Assembly (NCBI RefSeq): GCF_900176645.1
Contig: NZ_FXAN01000072.1
Coordinates: forward strand, 1-64,000
Direction: 5' to 3'
Origin: Burkholderia singularis
GTDB taxonomy: Bacteria; Pseudomonadota; Gammaproteobacteria; Burkholderiales; Burkholderiaceae
Length of the DNA: 64,000 nt
The translations under genes were made by a program, and so were the position numbers. Positions 27,158-35,868 of the stretch are shown in pieces; the stretch's first letter is position 1; each line of letters starts with the position of its first letter. Below the pieces are notes generated by a model that was not told where the DNA came from, did not search any database, and saw only the letters and a list, made by a program, of their open reading frames with translations.

Positions 27158-28294
27158 ATGAACGCCCCCGCCGCCTTGCGCATCGTCCTCGTCTGCAATA
27201 CCGCATGGGCGATCTACACCTACCGGCACGGCCTGATCCGGATGCTCACCGCGCGCGGCGCGCAAGTCACGGTGCTTGCGCCGCGCGATCGCACCGTCGA
27301 GCTGCTGGTGCAAATGGGCTGCCGCTACGTCGAGTTGCCCATCGCATCGAAAGGCACGAGCCCGCGCGAGGATCTGCGCACGCTCGGCGCGCTGTACCGC
27401 GCGTATCGCGACATCCGTCCCGATCTCGTGTTCCATTACACGATCAAGCCCAACATCTACGGCTCGATCGCGGCGCGGCTCGCACGCGTGCCGTCGGTCG
27501 CGGTGACGACGGGCCTCGGTTACGTATTCATTCAGCCCAGCCGCGCTGCGCAAATCGCCAAGCGCCTCTACCGCTTCGCGTTCCGTTTCCCGCGCGAGGT
27601 CTGGTTCCTGAACCGCGACGATCTCGACACGTTCGAGCGCGAGCGCCTGCTCGCGCATCCCGAGCGCGCGCGGCTGCTGCACGGCGAAGGCGTCGATCTC
27701 GATCAGTTCGCGCTCACGCCGCTGCCCGCGCGCGACACATTCACGTTCGTACTGATCGGACGCCTGCTGTGGGACAAGGGCGTGCGCGAATACGTCGATG
27801 CGGCGCGCGCGCTGCGCACGCGCTATGCGCATGCGCGCTTCGCGCTGCTCGGCCCCGTCGGCGTGGACAATCCGAGCGCGATCTCGCAGGCCGACGTCGA
27901 TGCATGGACACGCGACGGCATGATCGACTATCTCGGCGAGACGCACGACGTGCGCCCGTACATCGCGCGCGCCGACTGCGTGGTGCTGCCGTCATACCGC
28001 GAAGGCGTGCCGCGCACGCTGATGGAAGCGTCGGCGATGGGTCGGCCGATCGTCGCGACCGACGTGCCGGGCTGCCGCGATGTCGTCGACGACGGCGTCA
28101 CGGGCTTGTTGTGCGCGGCGCGCGACAGCGCGAGCCTTGCCGCCGCGCTCGCGCGCATGCTCGACATGAGCGTGGCCGAGCGCCGCGCGATGGGCGAGCG
28201 CGGCCGGCAAAAGGTCGCTCATGAGTTCGACGAGGCGAAAGTCGTCGAGCGTTATCATCGAACCATTTCCGCCCTGACGGGCGTCACACTTTGA
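27158..28294 (+). CDS. GT4 glycosyltransferase of the O-glycosylation cluster
   Basis: A 378-residue GT-B enzyme of family 4, similar to PglA-type transferases. The N-domain runs from RIVLVCNTAWAIYTYRHG; the C-domain has VLIGRLLWDKGV and the nucleotide-binding EX7E motif in EGVPRTLMEASAMG. The ATG at 27158 is chosen because the fold begins right after it; the frame is open to 26957 but upstream sequence looks non-coding. A ~190-base gap separates it from the GT2 gene and galE follows 13 bases later. It likely adds a GalNAc or Gal to the lipid-linked glycan. Confidence 0.85.
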   Translation: MNAPAALRIVLVCNTAWAIYTYRHGLIRMLTARGAQVTVLAPRDRTVELLVQMGCRYVELPIASKGTSPREDLRTLGALYRAYRDIRPDLVFHYTIKPNIYGSIAARLARVPSVAVTTGLGYVFIQPSRAAQIAKRLYRFAFRFPREVWFLNRDDLDTFERERLLAHPERARLLHGEGVDLDQFALTPLPARDTFTFVLIGRLLWDKGVREYVDAARALRTRYAHARFALLGPVGVDNPSAISQADVDAWTRDGMIDYLGETHDVRPYIARADCVVLPSYREGVPRTLMEASAMGRPIVATDVPGCRDVVDDGVTGLLCAARDSASLAAALARMLDMSVAERRAMGERGRQKVAHEFDEAKVVERYHRTISALTGVTL

Positions 28295-28307
28295 CGGAGC
28301 AACCAGC

Positions 28308-29330
28308 ATGAGCACGAAGGGCACGATCCTCGTCACGGGCGGTGCGGGCTACATCGGATCCCATACCGCCGTCGAACTGCTCGATTACGGCTACGACGTC
28401 GTGATCGCCGACAACCTCGTCAACAGCAAGCGCGAAGCGATCGCACGGATCGCGCAGATCACCGGCAAGACGCCCGCGTTCCATGAAATCGACGTGCGCG
28501 ACGAAGCCGCGCTCGAGCGCGTGTTCGACGCGCACCCGATCACGGCGGCGATTCATTTTGCCGCGCTGAAGGCGGTCGGCGAATCGGTCGCGAAGCCCGT
28601 CGAGTACTACCGGAACAACCTCGACAGCCTGCTCGCGCTGCTGCGCGTGATGCGCGAGCGCAATGCAAAGCGCATCGTGTTCAGCTCGTCGGCAACCGTC
28701 TACGGCGTGCCCGAGCGCTCGCCGATCGACGAATCGTTCCCGCTGTCGGCGACCAACCCATACGGCCAGACCAAGCTGATGGCCGAGCAGATCCTGCGCG
28801 ACGTCGAAATCGCCGATCCGCAATGGCGCGTCGCGACGCTGCGCTATTTCAATCCGGTCGGCGCGCATGCGAGCGGCCTCATCGGCGAGGACCCGGCCGG
28901 CATTCCGAACAATCTGATGCCGTATGTCGCGCAGGTCGCGGTCGGCAAGCTCGAGAAACTGCGCGTGTTCGGCAGCGACTACCCGACGCCCGACGGTACC
29001 GGCGTGCGCGACTATATCCACGTCGTCGACCTCGCACGCGGCCACATCGCCGCGCTCGACGCGCTCGACAAGCGCGATGCGAGCCTGACCGTCAATCTCG
29101 GCACGGGCCGCGGCTACAGCGTGCTCGAAGTCGTGCGCGCGTTCGAGGCGGCCTCGGGCAAACCGGTGCCATACGAACTCGTCGCACGCCGACCGGGCGA
29201 CGTCGCCGAGTGCTACGCAAACCCGGCCGCCGCCAAGCAGATCATCGGCTGGCAGGCCGAGTACGATCTCGAGCGCATGTGCGCCGACCACTGGCGATGG
29301 CAGGAAAACAACCCCAAGGGTTTTGTATAA
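28308..29330 (+). CDS. galE: UDP-glucose 4-epimerase
   Basis: A 340-residue NAD-dependent epimerase of the extended SDR family, converting UDP-Glc/UDP-Gal and possibly UDP-GlcNAc/UDP-GalNAc. The Rossmann motif is TGGAGYIGSHT and the catalytic YxxxK is in NPYGQTKLMAE, with the conserved VFSSSATVYG. Within this cluster it corresponds to OgcE, which would provide UDP-Gal and UDP-GalNAc for the O-glycan. It lies 13 bases after the GT4 gene and 27 bases before the PNPT gene. Confidence 0.94.
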   Translation: MSTKGTILVTGGAGYIGSHTAVELLDYGYDVVIADNLVNSKREAIARIAQITGKTPAFHEIDVRDEAALERVFDAHPITAAIHFAALKAVGESVAKPVEYYRNNLDSLLALLRVMRERNAKRIVFSSSATVYGVPERSPIDESFPLSATNPYGQTKLMAEQILRDVEIADPQWRVATLRYFNPVGAHASGLIGEDPAGIPNNLMPYVAQVAVGKLEKLRVFGSDYPTPDGTGVRDYIHVVDLARGHIAALDALDKRDASLTVNLGTGRGYSVLEVVRAFEAASGKPVPYELVARRPGDVAECYANPAAAKQIIGWQAEYDLERMCADHWRWQENNPKGFV

Positions 29331-29357
29331 TCCGCTGTCCAATTCGCGGGCACGCTC

Positions 29358-30467
29358 ATGCTCAGTTTCGCCGCCGGTTTCATCGTCTCGCTTCTCGTCA
29401 CGCTGCTCATCGTCCGCTATGCGCATCTGCACGAGAAATTTTCGATCGACAACGATCTTGCCGGCGTGCAGAAATTCCACGCGCGGCCGGTGCCGCGCGT
29501 CGGCGGCATCGGCATTCTGCTCGGGTTGACGGTTGGCACCGCGCTGTTGTCGCGCAAGTATCCGGCGATCGCCGGCAGCATCCTCGGGCTCGCCGCGTGC
29601 GGATTGCCCGCTTTCGCTTCGGGACTGATCGAGGATCTGACGAAAAAGGTCACGCCCGCCGCGCGCCTCGTGTGCACGATGGCGGCCGCGGCGCTCGCGT
29701 TCGTGCTGATGGGCGTCGCGATCACGCGCATCAGCGTGCCGCCGCTGGATTTCCTGCTTGGCTACGCCGCCATCTCGGCCGCGATCACGGTGCTTGCGGT
29801 CGCCGCGCTCGCCAACGCGGTCAACATCATCGACGGCTTCAACGGCCTGGCTTCGATGGTCACGTTCATGATGTTCGCATCGCTCGCCTACGTCGCGTTC
29901 CAGGTCCGCGATCCGGTCGTGATGTCCGCGTCGTTCGTGATGATGGGCGCGATCATGGGATTTTTCATCTGGAATTTCCCGGCCGGCCTGATCTTCCTCG
30001 GCGACGGCGGCGCCTACTTCATCGGCTTCATGCTCGCCGAGCTTTCGATCTCGCTCGTGATGCGGCACCGCGAAGTGTCCGCGTGGTATCCGGTGCTGCT
30101 CTTCATGTATCCGATCTTCGAGACCTGCTTCTCGATCTACCGGAAGAAATTCGTGCGCGGCATGTCGCCCGGCATCCCGGACGGCGTGCATCTGCACATG
30201 CTGATCTACAAGCGGCTGATGCGCTGGGCGGTCGGCACGCGCGCCGCGCATGAACTCACGCGCCGGAACTCGCTGACGTCGCCATACCTGTGGCTGCTGT
30301 GTCTGATCGCGATCATTCCCGCGACGCTCTTCTGGCAGCACACGATCCATCTGTTCGCATTCGTGATCGTGTTCGCCGTGACCTACGTATGGCTGTACAT
30401 GAGCATCGTGCGCTTCAAGTCGCCGCGCTGGATGGTCGTGCGCAAGCAGCATCTGCCGAAACAGTGA
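29358..30467 (+). CDS. ogcI: Polyprenyl-phosphate sugar-1-phosphate transferase (OgcI, WecA family)
   Basis: A 369-residue integral membrane enzyme of the PNPT family that loads the first sugar phosphate onto undecaprenyl phosphate. Key motifs are IEDLTKK (91-97), the catalytic NAVNIIDGFNGL (153-164), FLGDGGAY (213-220) and the cytosolic His-rich loop IPDGVHLHM. About ten membrane helices are seen. As the last gene of the flippase-GT-GT-epimerase-PNPT set it matches the initiating transferase of protein O-glycosylation. A strong terminator follows directly. A second PNPT (WbiH) lies on the other strand for the O-antigen. Confidence 0.85.
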   Translation: MLSFAAGFIVSLLVTLLIVRYAHLHEKFSIDNDLAGVQKFHARPVPRVGGIGILLGLTVGTALLSRKYPAIAGSILGLAACGLPAFASGLIEDLTKKVTPAARLVCTMAAAALAFVLMGVAITRISVPPLDFLLGYAAISAAITVLAVAALANAVNIIDGFNGLASMVTFMMFASLAYVAFQVRDPVVMSASFVMMGAIMGFFIWNFPAGLIFLGDGGAYFIGFMLAELSISLVMRHREVSAWYPVLLFMYPIFETCFSIYRKKFVRGMSPGIPDGVHLHMLIYKRLMRWAVGTRAAHELTRRNSLTSPYLWLLCLIAIIPATLFWQHTIHLFAFVIVFAVTYVWLYMSIVRFKSPRWMVVRKQHLPKQ

Positions 30468-30468
30468 C

Positions 30469-30507
30469 AAAAAAAGCGCGAGCAGAAAATCCTGCGCGCG
30501 CTTTTTT
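30469..30507 (+). terminator. Bidirectional rho-independent terminator
   Basis: An A-tract plus GCGCG arm at 30469-30480 pairs with CGCGC plus a T-tract at 30497-30507 across a 16-base loop. It ends the ogc operon on the plus strand and, read in reverse, also serves the converging wbiI transcript. Confidence 0.85.
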
Positions 30508-30656
30508 ACGTCGATGATTCACCCGCCTGCGAATAGCCGGGCAAGCTCAGCGATTGCCTTGCCACGATACCGGCTGCGTCCTCGCGCGGCCCCGCCCGCT
30601 ACGGCGTACCGCCCGCGCCGATCCTACCCGTCGCAACTTGACCGGCAACGGCCCGC

Positions 30657-32555
30657 TCACGCCTCCCGGCCGCGGCTGCCGGCGCGGCCCGCGGCGGGCG
30701 GCACGCTCTGCAGCGTCGGGCCGACCGCCGGCTGATATTCCGGCACCCAGCGGCGCAGATCGCGCCGCACCTCGTCGTCGCTCAGCACCCGGTGCTGCAT
30801 CAGCCACGGCAGCAATTCGTCGAGCAGATGGTCGGGCACTTCGCGCGCCTTCGCGGTACGCAGCTTCGGATGCGGCGTGCGGGTAGTCGTTTCGTCATCG
30901 GCGAGCAGTTCCTCGTAGAGCTTCTCGCCCGGACGCAGACCGCTGAACTCGATGCGGATCTGGTCCTCGGTGAAGCCATACAGACGAATCAGATCGCGCG
31001 CGAGATCGACGATCCTCACCGGCTCGCCCATGTCGAGGATGAAGATCTCGCCGCCCTGCCCCATGCTCGACGCCTGCAGCACCAATTGCGACGCTTCCGG
31101 AATCGTCATGAAAAAGCGCGTGATCTCCGGATGCGTGACCGTCACCGGGCCGCCCTTCGCGATCTGCTGCTGGAATTTCGGGATCACGCTGCCCGCGCTG
31201 CCGAGCACGTTGCCAAAGCGCACCGTTTCGAACTGCGTGCGCGTGCTCGTCTGCTGCAATGCCTGGCACGCCATCTCGGCCAGGCGCTTGCTCGCGCCCA
31301 TCACGTTCGTCGGATTGACGGCCTTGTCGGTCGAAATCAGCACGAAATGCCTGACGTCCTGACGAATCGCCGCGCGCGCGACCCGATAGGTGCCGAGCAC
31401 GTTGTTGCGCAGCGCCTGCCACGCATTGAGTTCCTCCATCAGCGGCACGTGCTTGTAAGCGGCCGCGTGGAACACGATATGCGGCGCATAGCGCGACATC
31501 ACCTGATCGAGCAGCAGCGAATCCTTCGCATCGCCGATGATCGGCACGACGGGCTGATCGGGGAAGCGCTCGCGCAGCTCTTCCGTGAGCCGGTACATCG
31601 CATATTCGGACAGATCGAACGCGATCAGTTGCGCGGGCTGGAACCTCAGAATCTGACGGCAGAGTTCCGAGCCGATCGAGCCGCCGGCGCCCGTGACCAT
31701 CACGACGCGGCCGCGCAGCAGCGCTTCGACGTGCGGCGTGTCGATCGTCACGGCGTCGCGGCCGAGCAGGTCTTCGAGGTCGATCTGGCGAATTTGAGAC
31801 AGAATGCCCTGGCCCGGCATCAGCGCCTTCAGCGACGGCAGCACCAGCGCCTTCACGCCTGCCCGCACGCACAGCGTCGCGACGCGGCGCTGCACTTCGA
31901 CCGGCGCGGACGGAATCGCGATGATCGCGTATTCGACCTTGGTCGTCTCGGTCCAGTGCGCGAGATCGCCGATCGGACCGAGCACCTTGTAGCCGTAGAC
32001 TTCACGGCCCTGCTTTGTCGCATCGTCGTCGAGCAGGCCGACAAGACGCCACTCGCCGGAGCGCGACAGCTCGCGCGCCAGGTTCGCGCCGGCCGTGCCG
32101 GCGCCGAGCACGAGCACCGGCTTGCCTTGTCCGACAAGGCCGCCGTACAGGTAGATTTCCTTGATGGTGCGATACAGTGCGCGCGTGCCACCCATGCCAA
32201 GCATCAGCAGCAGCGGCGACAAAACGAGCACCGAGCGCGGAATGATCGGAACCGGCTGCAACATCACGGCTCCCACCATCACGATCAGCGCCCCGCCGCC
32301 GACGGCCTTCGAAATGCGCAGCAGATCAGGCAGGCTCGCGAAAACCCACAGCCCGCGATACAAGCCAAACGCATGAAACAACAGCCCGTAGACCGGCAAA
32401 ACCCAAACGAGCGCGAAAAGCGCGCTGTGCAGAAAGGCCGGCGGAATCACGCCGTTGAAGCGCACAAGATAAGCGCTGAGCCAGACGCAGGCAACTGCCG
32501 CCAGATCGAACAAAAACACGCCCAGCGACAACCACGACGCTTTGGAACGAAACAT
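30657..32555 (-). CDS. wbiI: UDP-GlcNAc 4,6-dehydratase WbiI (WbpM/FlaA1 family)
   Basis: A 632-residue membrane-bound C6-dehydratase/C4-epimerase that makes 4-keto-6-deoxy sugars for O-antigen. Four N-terminal membrane helices (to about residue 120), a nucleotide-binding domain starting VLVLGAGTAGANLA, and the catalytic SDR domain with GAGGSIGSE (289-297) are in order. The usual Tyr of YxxxK is replaced by Met in NVMGASK (M419, K423), as is normal for the long WbpM class. It is the last gene of a four-gene minus-strand block (GT2, wbiG, wbiH, wbiI) that is conserved at the end of Burkholderia O-antigen loci. Confidence 0.9.
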   Translation of the reverse strand: MFRSKASWLSLGVFLFDLAAVACVWLSAYLVRFNGVIPPAFLHSALFALVWVLPVYGLLFHAFGLYRGLWVFASLPDLLRISKAVGGGALIVMVGAVMLQPVPIIPRSVLVLSPLLLMLGMGGTRALYRTIKEIYLYGGLVGQGKPVLVLGAGTAGANLARELSRSGEWRLVGLLDDDATKQGREVYGYKVLGPIGDLAHWTETTKVEYAIIAIPSAPVEVQRRVATLCVRAGVKALVLPSLKALMPGQGILSQIRQIDLEDLLGRDAVTIDTPHVEALLRGRVVMVTGAGGSIGSELCRQILRFQPAQLIAFDLSEYAMYRLTEELRERFPDQPVVPIIGDAKDSLLLDQVMSRYAPHIVFHAAAYKHVPLMEELNAWQALRNNVLGTYRVARAAIRQDVRHFVLISTDKAVNPTNVMGASKRLAEMACQALQQTSTRTQFETVRFGNVLGSAGSVIPKFQQQIAKGGPVTVTHPEITRFFMTIPEASQLVLQASSMGQGGEIFILDMGEPVRIVDLARDLIRLYGFTEDQIRIEFSGLRPGEKLYEELLADDETTTRTPHPKLRTAKAREVPDHLLDELLPWLMQHRVLSDDEVRRDLRRWVPEYQPAVGPTLQSVPPAAGRAGSRGREA

Positions 32556-32573
32556 TGGCGACTAACCTCGAAT

Positions 32574-33593
32574 CTATTTCGACGACGCTGCTTCAAAGCG
32601 GTGCCAGCGAACATCGATAGCGATGCCCATCAATGCGAGCACCCCATACCAGGCGACGAAAATTATCCATTGTTGTTGCGGCGGCAGGCCCAGCGCGACA
32701 AGTGCCGCCATTATGCCCACGAGCATGACCAGATACCAATATACCGCCGTGCGGGCATGCCCCTGCCCGGAACGGACCATGCGCTGATAGTAATGCTCCC
32801 GATGCGGTTGCCAAAACTTCTCGCCCCGTAACAAACGTCTCAAAAGTGTTACAGATGCATCGGCAATGAACGGCGAGAACACAATCGCGGGGAACCAGAT
32901 CGGCCATATCGATGCCTGCCATCCCCAATAGCCGAGCGCACCGGCCAGAAATCCCAACGGAATCGAACCCGCATCGCCAAGAAATAGCTTCGCCGGATGG
33001 AAATTGAAGCGCAAAAAGCCCAACGCTGCACCCGCGATCGCTGCACCCGCGATCGTCAGATCGACGGAGTGCGCTGCCCCCATCTGAGCGGCGACGGCAT
33101 ACGCGCCAAAGCCGAACAGCGCCATGCCGCCGGCCAACCCGTCCGCGCCGTCCATGAAATTGTAGAGATTGACGAGCCAAAGCATCAGAAATCCGATGCC
33201 GACCAGCGCCCACCCAGGCACCGCCGCCGGATAAAGCGCAACGCAAGCGCAAACGGCGACGAAATGCGCGGCAAAGCGCACGCGCGCAGGCAGCCCGCGA
33301 CGATCGTCGATCTGCGAGAGCGTGGCGAGCAGCGCGGCGGCCACGCCGATCGGCCACAACGCCGGCGCAAGCCAGACCAGCGCTGCGACGCACACGGGCA
33401 CGATGCCCCAGCCGCCGACGCGCGGCGTCGGCCGCTCGTGCAGAGAGCGTGCGTTCGGCACGTCGGTCGCCAATCGCCATGCAAGCCCGCTCGACAGCAG
33501 GAACCGCAGAATCAGGCCGCAAGCGAGCGCGCCGAGGCCAGCGATCGCAAGCCCCCAGGCCCAGGCGGACGTCGTCGTCGCGATTTGCATCAT
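32574..33593 (-). CDS. wbiH: Undecaprenyl-phosphate sugar-1-phosphate transferase WbiH (WecA family)
   Basis: A 339-residue PNPT-family membrane enzyme initiating O-polysaccharide on undecaprenyl phosphate, most likely with a HexNAc-1-phosphate. Motifs: QIDDRRG (94-100), NLYNFMDGADGL (142-153) and LFLGDAGS. Two ATG codons open the frame. The start overlaps the wbiG stop by four bases. A perfect 2 x 15-base tandem repeat (33025-33054) duplicates the peptide AGAAI/AGAAL in a membrane helix. Confidence 0.88.
   Translation of the reverse strand: MMQIATTTSAWAWGLAIAGLGALACGLILRFLLSSGLAWRLATDVPNARSLHERPTPRVGGWGIVPVCVAALVWLAPALWPIGVAAALLATLSQIDDRRGLPARVRFAAHFVAVCACVALYPAAVPGWALVGIGFLMLWLVNLYNFMDGADGLAGGMALFGFGAYAVAAQMGAAHSVDLTIAGAAIAGAALGFLRFNFHPAKLFLGDAGSIPLGFLAGALGYWGWQASIWPIWFPAIVFSPFIADASVTLLRRLLRGEKFWQPHREHYYQRMVRSGQGHARTAVYWYLVMLVGIMAALVALGLPPQQQWIIFVAWYGVLALMGIAIDVRWHRFEAASSK
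33025..33054. repeat. 15-bp tandem repeat, two copies, in wbiH
   Basis: GCTGCACCCGCGATC is repeated head-to-tail without spacer. The unit is a multiple of three and keeps frame, adding five residues to a membrane helix; it could expand or contract by slippage. Confidence 0.9.
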
Positions 33594-34582
33594 CGAAACG
33601 CCCTCTGTCGCACGGCGCGCTGTCGTTCAGACCGATACCAGGTCGCCGTCGCGGCCAGCCCATCCCGCATCGTGCAGGGCGGCAGCCATCCAAGCGTTTG
33701 CCGCAAATGAGCGGAACTCACGCGCAGATTCTCCGTCAGCCGCTCGATCTGCTCGCCCCGCCTAGTCCAGTGGCCGAGTGTGCGAAGCACGCCCGCCGGC
33801 ACCGGCAGCAAACGGGCAGGCCGGCCCAATTGCCCGCCGAGCATCCGCAGCAGCGCGCTCAGCGTCGGCGGATCATCGTCGTCCGCGATATGGAAGCAGC
33901 CGCGCGCAGCCCTGGGGTCGAGCGCGCAACGCAGCAGAGCGTCCGCGAGATTGTCTACATAAACCATGCTGCGCCGCGCATCGAGCGCGCCAAGCGGGAG
34001 CGGCCATCCAGCCCAAACGGCATCCATCATCCGCAGGAAGTTGGCCCTAACCTCCGGCCCGTAGACGAGTGGCGGTCGCATCACCACCACGTCGAGCCCC
34101 GTCGCCGCGGCGAGGCGGTCAAGCGCCTGCTCGGCCTTCAATTTGGAGCGGCCATACGCATCGCGCGGCGCAGCGACGGCCTGCTCCGTCAGCGCAACGC
34201 CACCGTCGACCTCCGCCACAGCCTTGATACTGCTGACGAAAACGAAGCGCGGCACGCCATGGTCGTGCGCGGCTTGTGCGACGCGCAACGCGCCATCGAC
34301 ATTCGTCGCATCGAACGCCGCCTGCTCATGCCGCGCCTCTTCGCGCATCACGTGCACTCTAGCGGCCAGATGCACGACGCAATCAGCCTTCAGCCCCACC
34401 GGCCATTGCCTGCCGAGCCCGTCGAAATCGGCCGCGGCATGCACCCACGGCTGTACACCCGGGATGGGGTCGGCGCTCGGCGTGCGCCCGAGCGCCGTCA
34501 CGCGATGCCCGCGGGCCATGGCCAGGCGGCACAAAGCCCGCCCGACAAAACCGTTCGCTCCCGTCACGATGATATGGCTCAC
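33590..34582 (-). CDS. wbiG: NAD-dependent epimerase/dehydratase WbiG
   Basis: A 330-residue extended SDR that probably epimerises or reduces the nucleotide sugar used for the lipid-linked O-antigen primer. The Rossmann motif is VTGANGFVGRAL (6-17) and the catalytic pair is in YGRSKLKAEQ. The GTG at 34582 overlaps the upstream GT stop as GTGA and places the Rossmann fold at the N-terminus; a TTG four codons earlier is less likely. Together with wbiH and wbiI it forms the 4-keto-6-deoxy-HexNAc branch, by analogy to QuiNAc/FucNAc synthesis (4-keto reductase). Confidence 0.85.
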   Translation of the reverse strand: MSHIIVTGANGFVGRALCRLAMARGHRVTALGRTPSADPIPGVQPWVHAAADFDGLGRQWPVGLKADCVVHLAARVHVMREEARHEQAAFDATNVDGALRVAQAAHDHGVPRFVFVSSIKAVAEVDGGVALTEQAVAAPRDAYGRSKLKAEQALDRLAAATGLDVVVMRPPLVYGPEVRANFLRMMDAVWAGWPLPLGALDARRSMVYVDNLADALLRCALDPRAARGCFHIADDDDPPTLSALLRMLGGQLGRPARLLPVPAGVLRTLGHWTRRGEQIERLTENLRVSSAHLRQTLGWLPPCTMRDGLAATATWYRSERQRAVRQRAFR

Positions 34583-35415
34583 GCAAGCCTCCAACCGAAG
34601 CGCTTGAAGAACTTGAAAGCCGACGCGACGAACAGCTTGACGTGCGTAAGCCCCTTCTTCGCCGCTCCGCCGCCGTGATGAACGACGCGCACCTGCGGCA
34701 CATAGGCAACCCGCGCGACCGAATGCGCGCGCAGACTCAGATCGTAGTCTTCGAAATAAAGGAAATAGCGCGGATCGAAGCCGCCCAGCCGGCGCAGCAC
34801 ATCGGTGCTAAACAGCATGAAGCATCCGCTGACGATGGGCGGCTCCCAAACCACGTCATCGCGATTGATCACGTCTCTCATCTCGTAGCGCGCAAGCCTC
34901 CGGCTGAACGGTTTCGCCAGCCACGACGGCGCAAAACCGCGCAGGAACAGGCCGAACAGCGTCGGATAGCGGCGGCAAAGATACTGAATGCCGCCATTTT
35001 CGTCGTCGATGCATGGCGTGAGTAGGCCGACGTCAGCGTGCGCGTCGAGGAAGTTCAGGGCCTCGATCAACGCGTCTCGGCGCAAGTCGATGTCCGGATT
35101 GAGCACCAAGTGGTATCGATGAGTGAGCCGATCGAGCACGAGATTGTGGCCTCGGCCGTACCCGACGTTGCCATGCCCCGAGATCGTCGAAAACGACAGG
35201 CAGTCGCAGTCGGCCCATAGGGACGACACGTCGCGCCGCGGCAAGCCACCGTTGTCAATCAAATAAACATGCGCGGCCAAGTCCGGTCGTTCCGCGCGCA
35301 ACGCCGCGACAGCCTCACACAAGCTGACAAGCGTGCTGGCGAGCACCGGCATATCCGGCTGATAGACGACGATCGATACAGACAATCCCGGCGAAAGCGG
35401 ATTAACTTCGTTCAT
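34579..35415 (-). CDS. GT2 glycosyltransferase (rhamnosyltransferase-like)
   Basis: A 278-residue family 2 glycosyltransferase resembling WbbL/RfbF-type rhamnosyltransferases. It has VSIVVYQPDMPVLASTL, the acceptor-donor segment YHLVLNPDIDL with the DXD-like NPDID, and the conserved EDYDLSLRAHS. It is first of the four-gene minus-strand block and overlaps wbiG by four bases; the B. pseudomallei counterpart would be WbiF-like, which I cannot confirm. Donor may be dTDP-L-rhamnose from rmlBACD in the same locus. Confidence 0.82.
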   Translation of the reverse strand: MNEVNPLSPGLSVSIVVYQPDMPVLASTLVSLCEAVAALRAERPDLAAHVYLIDNGGLPRRDVSSLWADCDCLSFSTISGHGNVGYGRGHNLVLDRLTHRYHLVLNPDIDLRRDALIEALNFLDAHADVGLLTPCIDDENGGIQYLCRRYPTLFGLFLRGFAPSWLAKPFSRRLARYEMRDVINRDDVVWEPPIVSGCFMLFSTDVLRRLGGFDPRYFLYFEDYDLSLRAHSVARVAYVPQVRVVHHGGGAAKKGLTHVKLFVASAFKFFKRFGWRLA

Positions 35416-35868
35416 GCGTTACGACAAAAAAATCAGCAAATGGCGCAGAGCGAGTCAATCGGCCCGCTCGAACCGATCGACGGAATCGATCCCGATGCAT
35501 TTATAATTCACGTAGAAGACACCGGTTCATCGAGTTTGCAGACAGCAATCTGATGTCGGTTCGCGACCACGACGAAACGTGCGGCCGATCGCCCATCGCA
35601 CGATGCAATCTGTTGCAGTTGTGTAAGACCTTGCAACATCCGGGCCGGCCACGGCCCTCTTTGCTAAAATACCGCGTCCCGCTTGAGTCCGCGTCCGGGC
35701 TGAGCGCCGTTCTGACGTCTGCTCACACCCCGTGAATACGCTGCGGCGACGCGTTCGCCGCCCGCCTGTTCTCAAGCTCGAACAGGCCAATAGGCTACCA
35801 TATCGGGCTACGCGTGACCAAAAGTCGTCGTCGATCGCGGCTGACCACTCATACACTGACACGTCTTG
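35416..35868. promoter_or_regulatory. Divergent intergenic region of the O-antigen locus
   Basis: These 453 bases separate the minus-strand GT2-wbiGHI block from the plus-strand export and synthesis block, so it must hold both promoters. AT-richer patches (around 35500-35510 and TTTGCTAAAATACC at 35660-35673) are the best promoter candidates, but no hexamer pair with normal spacing is convincing. I looked for a JUMPstart/ops element (GGCGGTAGCGT) and found none on either strand. Short open frames show no coding character. Confidence 0.4.

Noticed and set aside
28284-30470. A 728-codon open frame antisense to galE and ogcI
   Set aside because: It covers two well-supported genes on the other strand, its product is Arg/Asp/His-rich in the pattern produced by reading high-GC genes backwards, and it has no family motif.
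30792-32831. A 679-codon open frame antisense to wbiI
   Set aside because: Same reason: an antisense shadow of a GC-rich gene that carries all WbpM motifs.
35416-35868. JUMPstart/ops antitermination element before the O-antigen genes
   Set aside because: The ops core GGCGGTAGCGT is absent on both strands in this region and in 49407-49769.
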